From assembly GCA_003219345.1 (NCBI GenBank), contig QHOP01000380.1:1-7645 (forward strand): a stretch of 7,645 bases of DNA, written 5' to 3'. A model generated the notes under the pieces. That model was not told the origin of the DNA and ran no database searches. It saw only the letters and a list, made by a program, of their open reading frames with translations. This document shows positions 1 through 5,712 of the stretch, one piece after another. Source of the stretch: Verrucomicrobiota bacterium (GTDB lineage: Bacteria > Verrucomicrobiota > Verrucomicrobiia > Limisphaerales > AV2). The position numbers were made by a program, and so were the translations under genes. Each line of letters begins with the position of its first letter. Positions within the stretch are counted from its first letter, which is position 1.

Positions 1-38
1 AAATTGGGGCGGACCTTCTACAGTCGCGCTCTCATTCT

Positions 39-1076
39 ATGGCAAAGCACACCTATAAATTTTGCTTCGGTCCCTGGAACATCAGCGAAGGCCAGGACCC
101 TTACGGCCCGCCGGTTCGCCCGCCGCAAACGTTCGACTGGAAGCTCGCGCAACTCAAAAAGCTCGGCTTCGACGCCATGATGTTCCACGACGACGACGCG
201 GTGCCCGACATCGACAGCAAATCCGAAACCCAAATCCGCAAAGAAGCAAAAGACCTGCGCAAGCGGCTCGACGGCGAAGGCATCGCCGCCGAAATGGTCG
301 CGCCTCGACTCTGGTTCGCACCGCAGACAGTTGACGGCGCTTACACCAGCAACGATCCGAAATGCCGACGTTACGCCATCGACCGCTCGCTCCGTTCCAT
401 CGACATCGCGAACATCCTTGGGACGGATATTCTCGTGCTTTGGCTGGCGCGTGAGGGCAGTTACATTCGCGAGTCAAAGAACGCGCGTCACTGCCTCGAG
501 CGCCTAGTCGAGGCGTTTGACAAGATGCTCGCGCACGACAAAAAAATCCGTCTCGCCATCGAGCCGAAGCCGAACGAGCCGATGGACCACGCTTATCTGC
601 CAACAATAGGACACGCGCTTGCCATCGCACAGTTGACGCGCGATTCGACACGTGTGGGTTGCCTCATCGAAAGCGCGCACGCGATCCTCGCCGGGCTTGA
701 TCCTGCCGATGAAATCGATTTCGCGATGGCCTTCGGCAAACTGTGGTCGCTGCACCTGAACGACCAGAACGGATTGAAGTTCGACCAGGACAAGCCGTTT
801 GGAAGTAATAACCTGCGCGTCGCTTTCAATCAGGTGCGCGCCCTCGAGCGCAACGGCTACGGCCAAAGCGGCGAGTACGTCTGCTTCGACGTGCATCCGT
901 TCCGCACCACGAAAACCGCACACTGGCTCAAGCACCTCGACAACAGCCGTCGCACTTTCCTGTCGCTGGTTGAAAAAGCCCGCACGTTCGACGAGCAGAA
1001 AGCGCAGCAGCTCATCGCCGACCGTAACTATCAAGACCTCGATCAGATGGTGATCGAGCATTTGATGGGCACGTAA
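39..1076 (+). CDS. Xylose isomerase-like TIM-barrel sugar isomerase (class I XylA relative)
   Basis: A 345-residue cytoplasmic protein with no signal peptide. It aligns by eye along its length with short class I (Streptomyces-type) xylose isomerases, which interconvert aldose and ketose sugars using two divalent metals. Visible matches (Streptomyces numbering in brackets): FHDDD with H50 and D53 (H54, D57); W135 (W137); EPKPNEP with E175 and K177 (E181, K183); E211 and H214 (E217, H220); KFDQD with D249 and D251 (D255, D257); FDVHPFR with D284 (D287). The C-terminus (LDQMVIEHLMGT) also matches the family. Differences are H239 where the family has metal ligand D245, W92 in place of F94, and H286 in place of K289. 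The ATG at 39 is used because the conserved N-terminal 'KFCFGPWN' strand starts seven residues later; no clear Shine-Dalgarno precedes it. Fold and family are confident. The substrate is not: it could be a xylose isomerase or a paralogue acting on another sugar. Confidence 0.85.
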   Translation: MAKHTYKFCFGPWNISEGQDPYGPPVRPPQTFDWKLAQLKKLGFDAMMFHDDDAVPDIDSKSETQIRKEAKDLRKRLDGEGIAAEMVAPRLWFAPQTVDGAYTSNDPKCRRYAIDRSLRSIDIANILGTDILVLWLAREGSYIRESKNARHCLERLVEAFDKMLAHDKKIRLAIEPKPNEPMDHAYLPTIGHALAIAQLTRDSTRVGCLIESAHAILAGLDPADEIDFAMAFGKLWSLHLNDQNGLKFDQDKPFGSNNLRVAFNQVRALERNGYGQSGEYVCFDVHPFRTTKTAHWLKHLDNSRRTFLSLVEKARTFDEQKAQQLIADRNYQDLDQMVIEHLMGT

Positions 1077-1139
1077 TTTGGCGGGTGGGCTTGCGTCCTC
1101 GCGAGCCGTGATTCAGTAGCCACCGAGGTAACAGCGAAA

Positions 1140-1260
1140 GGAGGCTTTCCATGAACCGTACCCCCCTCATCCCGTCCTTCTCCTCCAGTGGGGGAGAAGG
1201 TGCCCGGAGGGCGGTTGAGGGGGATTCCGACCGGTTCATGGCCCCGATTCGCGTCCAAAT
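1140..1260. repeat. Palindromic repeat unit A (tandem with unit B)
   Basis: First of two related units in the gap between convergent genes. It opens with GGAGGCTTTCCATGAACC (1140-1157) and forms a nested hairpin. CCATGAACCG (1149-1158) pairs with CGGTTCATGG (1232-1241). CCCCCTCA (1162-1169) pairs with TGAGGGGG (1216-1223). CCTTCTCC (1176-1183) pairs with GGAGAAGG (1193-1200), leaving a 9-nt loop. A tail (CCCCGATTCGCGTCCAAAT) follows, and it recurs after unit B. This is seen directly. The arrangement resembles dispersed, non-coding palindromic elements of bacterial genomes. It could also act as a bidirectional terminator for the flanking genes, but there is no T-run after the stem. The remaining 1077-1139 stretch shows only an 8-bp palindrome, CTCGCGAG (1098-1105). 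Confidence 0.8.
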
Positions 1261-1263
1261 TTT

Positions 1264-1377
1264 GGAGGTTCCTCCTATCCATGAACCGGGTGGGGAGAGA
1301 CTCCGTCGAGTCCATCGGAGATCAGGGCTCGACGGAGTCTCGCCCCACCGTTCACGGCTCCGATGCGCGCCCAAAAT
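1264..1377. repeat. Palindromic repeat unit B (tandem with unit A)
   Basis: Second unit, sharing its borders with unit A: GGAGG (1264-1268), then TCCATGAACC (1278-1287) at the front, and a tail at 1349-1377 that matches unit A's tail with a few substitutions. The core differs from unit A. A 22-nt arm (1289-1310, beginning GGTGGGG and ending GTCGAG) pairs with 1328-1349 at 21 of 22 positions around a 17-nt loop. Beyond a 2-nt bulge, pairing continues between 1279-1286 and 1350-1357 (7 of 8). The total is a stem of about 30 bp. Short self-complementary stretches CCAAATTTTGG (1255-1265) and GAGGTTCCTC (1265-1274) lie at the junction of the two units. Shared ends with different hairpin cores suggest a modular mobile or dispersed repeat family. 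Positions 1378-1395 before the next gene's stop hold nothing recognisable. Confidence 0.8.
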
Positions 1378-1395
1378 GGCTATCCCGGAGTTGTT

Positions 1396-2268
1396 TCACC
1401 ACAGCCCGAAGCAACCGTCCGCGCCCCAGATTTGCGAGCCGACGTAGGACCTCATGCGGGAGATGCCTTTCCAGGCGACCGAGCCGTCGAGCAAGCCGAC
1501 ATTGCCACCCTTTGCGCCGATGGAAGCGGGCGTCTGTTGGTAGGCCTCCGGATTGGACTCGAAGTAGGGTTCGTCCCGGATGACGGGACCACGCGCCGTG
1601 TGCGGCGCCAGGATGCGCTGGTAACTGTAGGCATACACGTTCAGGTCGGCCACGAGAACCAGGGCCGGGTCTTCGGCCGTTTTCTGGGGAGAAATCCAGG
1701 TGTTGGTAACGCTTCCCGCCGCCGGCCACGGCGTGTTCGAGTGGCCACCGAGGTAATGGTAACCGATGGCAACGCCGTACTCCGGCTGCACGCGCCAGTT
1801 CAGCTCTTGCTCGAACGATTTAGCCAGGTTCGGACAATCGAGCACCTTCAACGGACTGGCGTATTGGAGGATGTTGCTCTTGGTGGCGGTGGAAAGGACC
1901 GGTGTGTGTGTGTCGTTGGAATTGCGGTTGTCGGTCCCGCCGCGCGGGAGGTAGTCCTGAAAATCGCCCGCGTAAATGTGAGTCGCCATGATGAACTGGT
2001 GGATATTGCTGAGGCAGGAGGCGCGGCGCGCCCGCTCCTTCGCGCTGCTCAACGCCGGCAACAGCAGCGCGGCAAGAATGGCGATGATGGCGATGACCAC
2101 CAGAAGCTCAATAAGAGTGAACCCGGCTGGAAGCCTGCCCCAGTTTGGTTCCGGCTCCGCCGGTCCTGGAGACAGCCCGCCCTGCCATTTCATGCCACGG
2201 AGAATGCTGTTCGCCACGTTGCAAACTGCCTCGTTGTTTCCTCGCCTCTTCATAAGCCGCTGGTTCAA
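1396..2268 (-). CDS. Type II-secretion-like pseudopilin (prepilin-type N-terminal methylation domain)
   Basis: A 290-residue protein with a textbook class III/prepilin signal: G49 followed by FTLIELLVVIAIIAILAAL, with the cleavage site between G49 and F50 and the conserved Glu at +5 (E54). The hydrophobic helix spans about residues 50-73. The globular part has a 'MATHIYAGDFQDYLP' stretch (94-108) and ends in GGNVGLLDGSVAWK (254-267), the region that corresponds to the H-X9-DG C-terminal module common in Verrucomicrobiota and Planctomycetota. The His expected ten residues before D261 is Gly here (G251). After processing by a prepilin peptidase it would sit in the inner membrane or in a pilus-like fibre. 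The start is TTG at 2268, chosen because GGAGGAG lies 5 nt upstream; ATG codons at residues 6 and 26 have no such site. The leader is long (49 residues). The gene is coupled to the upstream propeller gene, whose stop overlaps this start. Confidence 0.9.
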   Translation of the reverse strand: MNQRLMKRRGNNEAVCNVANSILRGMKWQGGLSPGPAEPEPNWGRLPAGFTLIELLVVIAIIAILAALLLPALSSAKERARRASCLSNIHQFIMATHIYAGDFQDYLPRGGTDNRNSNDTHTPVLSTATKSNILQYASPLKVLDCPNLAKSFEQELNWRVQPEYGVAIGYHYLGGHSNTPWPAAGSVTNTWISPQKTAEDPALVLVADLNVYAYSYQRILAPHTARGPVIRDEPYFESNPEAYQQTPASIGAKGGNVGLLDGSVAWKGISRMRSYVGSQIWGADGCFGLW

Positions 2269-3839
2269 GGTCGCTCCTCCACGCGGAAGAATCGTCGTGT
2301 CGTGTTCGAGCTTTGCGGGTCGTCCAATTGAAGCCGGCCGTTGGTCACGAGGATTGGATTGGTGAGTTTAATCCAGCCACTCAAACCCAGCGTCAGGTCC
2401 GTGCTGGCAAGGATATCGATGTTGGCCACGCGATTTGTGTCGAGCGGCGACCCGTCTTCGTTGCCGATGAAGATACGAAACGTTCCTTTGCCGTTGACCA
2501 GCGTGGGATTGAGCTTCAACGGCGGCGCGCCCGCAGCCACCTCGAGGCAGACCGCTTCTGTTGTGCTGCGAGCATAGATGCGTCCGTTACTAATGGCCGG
2601 GACATTCCAACACCTCACCGCCAGATTCCTGACCGAGCTTTTCGATCCATCCAGCGCACGGAACCGCGCCGCCTCTACGTAAGCGGTCGGATCCGGTTTC
2701 ACGAGCAGCAAATAGCCGTCCTCGGTCAGGACCAAGACGTGGCCGGTCGTGAACAGCACACCGCCCAGGCCCACGCCGAAATGACGCCACTGCTCCATGC
2801 CCGTCTTGAAATCAACGCACCGCATCGTTGCGCCCGACTGGGCCTGGCCATAGACACCATAAAGATATCCATTGTCGAGCACGGGCGTCGCCCAGTGGTT
2901 CATGTTGGCGCCTGGCGCGCGCCAGACCTCGATCGCGGTCAGTGGAGACCCCGAATTCGTGATGCGCACCGCGCCCGAGCCCATTCCATAGGCGGCCGAA
3001 CAGTACACAAGATCATCCCCGACGACCGGCGAGGCGGCGGTGGCGGTGCTGAAGGGAAACGGGTATCGCCAGAGGACTGAACCCGTGTCCGGCGCCACCG
3101 AGACCAGACCCGATTGAGCAAAGAAAATGATTTGCCGGACGCCCGCAACCGTTGCGGCAATGGGGCTCGCTTGTGTCATGACATCGCTCTGCCCTTTCCA
3201 AGCCTCACTGCCGTCCGCTTTGTGAAAAGCGAACAGGGATTTGTTTGCCGCGTTGCCGATAACAAAGACAAGGTCTCCGTCGATCAACGCGGACGCGGCG
3301 CTTTGCCAGGCGATTACCGTGCTCCCGTATTCAGTATCAGTAACGAGGTCTTTGCTCCAAATGACCGCTCCGTTTGTGACGCTGAGGCAATAGAGCCGCA
3401 AGTACGAGGTCAAAATATACAAGCGATCTCCGTCCACTGATGGCGTGGAACGAGGGCCATCGTCCGACCCGACACCTCCGTTTGGGTAATCCGCAATGCC
3501 CAGAGGGACTGAAGCCCAAAGTTCCGCGCCCGTGTCCGCGTTCAACGCGATGCAGAACTCCTGCTCCCCGTTGTCCACCGGGCGCCGGACCATGGTAAAG
3601 GCTTTCCCTGCGCTAACGGAGAACGAGCTTAAAGCGGGATCCAACGGTACTTTCCAAACCTGCCGCGGCGGTTCCACCGACCAGTTTGTACGGATGGTCT
3701 CGGTTGAAAGACCGTCGTGGTTCGGACCGCGGTATTGCGGCCAGTCGACAGCGCAAAGCGTTGCGGTCGTCAGAGCAGCGAACGACCGCAGAAGCGCATC
3801 CCGAATTCGCAGACAATTTGTTCGTGGCCACTTCTTCAT
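2265..3839 (-). CDS. Secreted PQQ-like (BamB-type) beta-propeller protein with C-terminal sorting-like module
   Basis: A 524-residue exported protein. The N-terminus has basic residues, then a hydrophobic stretch (about 15-30) ending TLCA-VDW, consistent with a signal peptide. No good lipobox is present. The mature part begins with WPQYRGPNHDG (33-43), typical of verrucomicrobial and planctomycetal PQQ-like propeller proteins. It carries repeated blade motifs with the docking Trp: ADTGAELW (101-108), TNGAVIW (155-161), KADGSEAW (207-214), PDTGSVLW (250-257) and FKTGMEQW (344-351). Residues 440-524 are a separate module with 'ILASTDL', 'LQLDDP' and a terminal RRFFRVEE, a pattern common at the C-termini of secreted proteins in this phylum. 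The family includes BamB-like scaffolds and quinoprotein dehydrogenases. I see no dehydrogenase signature, so a binding or scaffold role is more likely than an enzyme. It is the first gene of an operon with the pseudopilin. No strong ribosome site precedes the ATG at 3839. Confidence 0.88.
   Translation of the reverse strand: MKKWPRTNCLRIRDALLRSFAALTTATLCAVDWPQYRGPNHDGLSTETIRTNWSVEPPRQVWKVPLDPALSSFSVSAGKAFTMVRRPVDNGEQEFCIALNADTGAELWASVPLGIADYPNGGVGSDDGPRSTPSVDGDRLYILTSYLRLYCLSVTNGAVIWSKDLVTDTEYGSTVIAWQSAASALIDGDLVFVIGNAANKSLFAFHKADGSEAWKGQSDVMTQASPIAATVAGVRQIIFFAQSGLVSVAPDTGSVLWRYPFPFSTATAASPVVGDDLVYCSAAYGMGSGAVRITNSGSPLTAIEVWRAPGANMNHWATPVLDNGYLYGVYGQAQSGATMRCVDFKTGMEQWRHFGVGLGGVLFTTGHVLVLTEDGYLLLVKPDPTAYVEAARFRALDGSKSSVRNLAVRCWNVPAISNGRIYARSTTEAVCLEVAAGAPPLKLNPTLVNGKGTFRIFIGNEDGSPLDTNRVANIDILASTDLTLGLSGWIKLTNPILVTNGRLQLDDPQSSNTTRRFFRVEERP
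2274..2280 (-). promoter_or_regulatory. Ribosome binding site that sets the TTG start of the pseudopilin
   Basis: On the minus strand GGAGGAG is followed by 5 nt and then TTGA. That motif is both the TTG start of the pseudopilin (2268-2266) and the TGA stop of the propeller gene (2267-2265). The site lies inside the last propeller codons (Glu-Glu-Arg-Pro). This is the strongest Shine-Dalgarno match I can place before any gene in the window, and it supports coupled translation. Confidence 0.75.
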
Positions 3840-3920
3840 GTTATCCAGGCATAACTTACAAATCGCAACGGCGCCGAGGGCAAGCCCGTAACGCGAAGCT
3901 GCGCTCTCTCATCACCGGCA

Positions 3921-3940
3921 AATCACCATGCACCGTGATT
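3921..3940. promoter_or_regulatory. Candidate operator: imperfect 20-bp dyad in the divergent intergenic region
   Basis: AATCAC (3921-3926) and GTGATT (3935-3940) are exact inverted copies. The central TGCA adds two more symmetric pairs, giving 8 of 10 paired positions across 20 bp. It lies 82 nt upstream of the propeller ATG and 155 nt upstream of the ATG of the secreted-protein gene, a plausible place for a dimeric regulator to bind. The symmetry is seen directly; regulation is inference. I could not place convincing -35/-10 pairs for either gene. Confidence 0.3.
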
Positions 3941-3943
3941 CGA

Positions 3944-4054
3944 GCCCGTCAACGCGTCAAAAATTAGCAGACACCGTGCCGTGCCGCAATTGAACTCACC
4001 GAAAAAAATCGGGGGCGAACGCCCTCACAACTTTTTTACAAACCTTTGACGGGC
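3944..4054. repeat. 9-bp inverted repeat spanning the divergent intergenic region
   Basis: GCCCGTCAA (3944-3952) is the exact reverse complement of TTGACGGGC (4046-4054). A further CGTCAA copy at 3955-3960 sits next to the left arm. TTGACG resembles a sigma70 -35 box and would face each divergent gene, but no convincing -10 box follows at 16-18 nt on either side. Two sites for one regulator are an alternative, and an inverted match this long could also arise by chance. Confidence 0.3.
4013..4024 (-). terminator. Weak hairpin flanked by A- and T-runs (possible terminator or attenuator)
   Basis: GGGCGAACGCCC can fold as a 4-bp GC stem with a four-base loop. On the minus strand it is followed after 5 nt by a run of seven T (A-run at 4002-4008). 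On the plus strand a run of six T follows at 4032-4037. The stem is short. In a divergent promoter region it would act only on read-through or as an early attenuator. Low confidence. Confidence 0.22.
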
Positions 4055-4094
4055 AAGTGACAACTTTTGTTCCTCGCGGCCACAGACTGGACCC

Positions 4095-5474
4095 ATGAAA
4101 ACAACCTTTCTTTCCTTGATTCTGGCGACCGCGCAGTGGAGCGTCCTGGCCGGCAACGATTCGCCTGAAAATTACGTCGCCCATGAATGGGGCACGTTCA
4201 CGTCGGTGCAGGGCGCCGACGGCGTGTTGATCCCGTGGAATCCGCTCGAAACCACGAAGCTTCCGAAATTCGTTTATGATTGGAGCAAGCCGGGCCAGGA
4301 CCGCTTGCCGGCGGGCGTCTTGAAGCCCGGCTCGAAGAGCGCGTTTGTCACGCTGCAGCGGATGGAAACGCCGGTGATTTATTTCTACAGCGACACAGAG
4401 CGAACGATTGATGTCACGGTCCGTTTCCCGCAAGGGTTGATTACGGAATGGTATCCGCAGGCGCACGACATTGGTCCGTCAGCATTCCCACCCAACAAGC
4501 TGGCCACGGCGCTCGACGGACTTGTACGACAAACCGGCGCGCAGCCGCGATTTACCATTGCCTCGCTGTTCGGCAGGAAAGGCGTTCCGGACTCGCGGAT
4601 TCGGTGGAAAAGCATTCGCGTCCTGCCGAGCGGCCGGAACGCAGACCTCGCCGCGGTGATTCCAACCGACACCTCGGGCATTCATTACTTCGCCGCGCGC
4701 GAAACGGACGCGGCCTTCGTGCGCGTGAAGGCGCCCGATAAAGCCGCGCCGGCAACCGAGCACGAGAAGTTCCTGTTCTACCGCGGCGTGGCCAACTTCA
4801 AAACACCGTTGCAAATCACCTTCAACAGCGGGAACGAAGCGAATCTTTTCCTGCGAAACACCGGCACGGATGAGCTTAAGCACTTGTTTGTCCTCGCGAT
4901 CCGGCAAGGACAGGGAAAATTTATTTACGAGGACCACGTGCCATCCGGACAGCATGTTTACGCCGGGTTGAAATCCGGCGAAGACCTCCTGCCGTTGGGC
5001 GAATTGGCAGCGCGAATCAGCGGGCGGATGAGCGCGGCCCTTCAACAGGAAGGTTTGTATCGGCGCGAAGCCGACGCGATGGTGAAGACCTGGCGCAAAT
5101 CGTGGTTTGAAGAGGACGGACTGCGTGTGCTCTACGTGCTGCCGCGCAAATGGACCGACGAAGCCCTCCCGCTGACACTGCAGCCACGGCCGCGCGAAGT
5201 CGTTCGCGTCATGGTCGGTCGCGCCGAAATCATCGCTCCCACGACCGAATGGCAACTGCTCAAGCAGATCGTTCGCTACTCGGACGGCGACGCGGACGAG
5301 CGCCATCAGGCGGTAAACCAGGTCCGCCGGATGAACCTTGGTCGTTTCTTTCAACCTGCCGTGCAACTCGTACTCGGAAGTCATCCCAACCGCGAGTTCA
5401 GCCAGGCCGCGTGGGAATTGGTGCAGGCGGCGACGAAAAACGACGGCAACGGGCGAACGTTGGCCGCAAAGTAG
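4095..5474 (+). CDS. Secreted protein of unknown function with HEWGTFTSV motif
   Basis: A 459-residue protein. The first 19 residues (MKTTFLSLILATAQWSVLA) look like a cleavable signal peptide with cut VLA-GND, so the product is probably periplasmic or secreted. The mature part opens with YVAHEWGTFTSVQGADG (27-43), then LPKFVYDW (56-63), RMETPVIYFYSD (89-100) and VRFPQGLITEWYP (109-121). Later stretches are EKFLFYRGV (224-232), WFEEDGLRVLYVLPRKW (337-353) and VMVGRAEII (372-380). The last about 75 residues look helical. I recognise the style (HEWGTFTSV plus FYRG) as a conserved, uncharacterised secreted family in Verrucomicrobiota and related phyla, but know no assigned activity. H30, E31, E91, H124 and H196 are candidates for metal or catalytic roles only by residue type. 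It stands alone, divergent from the propeller operon. The start is the ATG before the signal peptide; the ribosome site is weak. Confidence 0.85.
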   Translation: MKTTFLSLILATAQWSVLAGNDSPENYVAHEWGTFTSVQGADGVLIPWNPLETTKLPKFVYDWSKPGQDRLPAGVLKPGSKSAFVTLQRMETPVIYFYSDTERTIDVTVRFPQGLITEWYPQAHDIGPSAFPPNKLATALDGLVRQTGAQPRFTIASLFGRKGVPDSRIRWKSIRVLPSGRNADLAAVIPTDTSGIHYFAARETDAAFVRVKAPDKAAPATEHEKFLFYRGVANFKTPLQITFNSGNEANLFLRNTGTDELKHLFVLAIRQGQGKFIYEDHVPSGQHVYAGLKSGEDLLPLGELAARISGRMSAALQQEGLYRREADAMVKTWRKSWFEEDGLRVLYVLPRKWTDEALPLTLQPRPREVVRVMVGRAEIIAPTTEWQLLKQIVRYSDGDADERHQAVNQVRRMNLGRFFQPAVQLVLGSHPNREFSQAAWELVQAATKNDGNGRTLAAK

Positions 5475-5567
5475 GGCAGGCGTCACTCCTGTCAGGGTCG
5501 CTAATGGAGCGTGCTGCATTCGACAAAGTGAAATTAAAATATTCGATCTGGATAGTTGCCGTCTTAG

Positions 5568-5593
5568 AATTGGGTTATAAAGAACCCCAAATT
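5568..5593. repeat. Inverted repeat in the gap before the sensor kinase gene
   Basis: AATTGGGTT (5568-5576) pairs with AACCCCAAATT (5583-5593) around a 6-nt loop (ATAAAG), with two single-base bulges. It is 94 nt after the stop of the secreted-protein gene and 119 nt before the kinase ATG. It may be a weak terminator (no T-run follows) or an operator near a promoter: the region 5521-5600 is AT-rich compared with its surroundings and contains TATAAA at 5576-5581. The rest of the 238-nt gap shows only a short palindrome, CGCACGGTGCG (5632-5642). Confidence 0.3.
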
Positions 5594-5712
5594 GTGAACC
5601 GATTCTTTAGAGTTGGAAATTTACCGCCCGCCGCACGGTGCGCAGAATGGAACACGCCGGCGGCCGGGTGCCTGGCCCAATTCTTCGAGAGCCTGAAGAC
5701 ACACTCGCCCCA

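Noticed and set aside
1116..1131. Near-match of GTAGCCACCGAGGTAA to a site at 1741-1756 inside the pseudopilin gene
   Set aside because: The longest exact stretch is 13 nt, about what chance gives in a window this size, and the flanks do not match.
1151..1447. A 98-codon open frame starting at an ATG with AAAGGAGG upstream (1137-1144)
   Set aside because: The apparent ribosome site and ATG are part of the repeat border, which recurs at 1264-1283. The frame runs through two palindromes and into the antisense of the pseudopilin. It looks like a repeat-derived false gene.
1363..2331. A 322-codon plus-strand open frame opposite the pseudopilin
   Set aside because: The minus-strand gene has an unmistakable prepilin signal and ribosome site. 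The opposite frame has no domain and crosses the operon junction.
3840..3855. GTTAT/ATAAC short inverted repeat directly upstream of the propeller ATG
   Set aside because: Arms of only 5 bp with a 6-nt gap are common by chance, and nothing else supports it as an operator.
4479..5519. A 346-codon open frame on the minus strand opposite the secreted-protein gene
   Set aside because: It is a composition effect in GC-rich DNA. The opposite strand has a signal peptide and coherent motifs, while this frame shows no recognisable domain.
5674..5690. A sigma54-like TGGC...TTCG motif upstream of the kinase
   Set aside because: It lacks the required GC dinucleotide at the -12 element, so the match is not good enough to report.
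5638..5712. An upstream in-frame ATG for the kinase, adding 25 residues
   Set aside because: The extension is Pro/Gly/Arg-rich, has no ribosome site and would precede TM1. The ATG at 5713 gives a normal membrane N-terminus.
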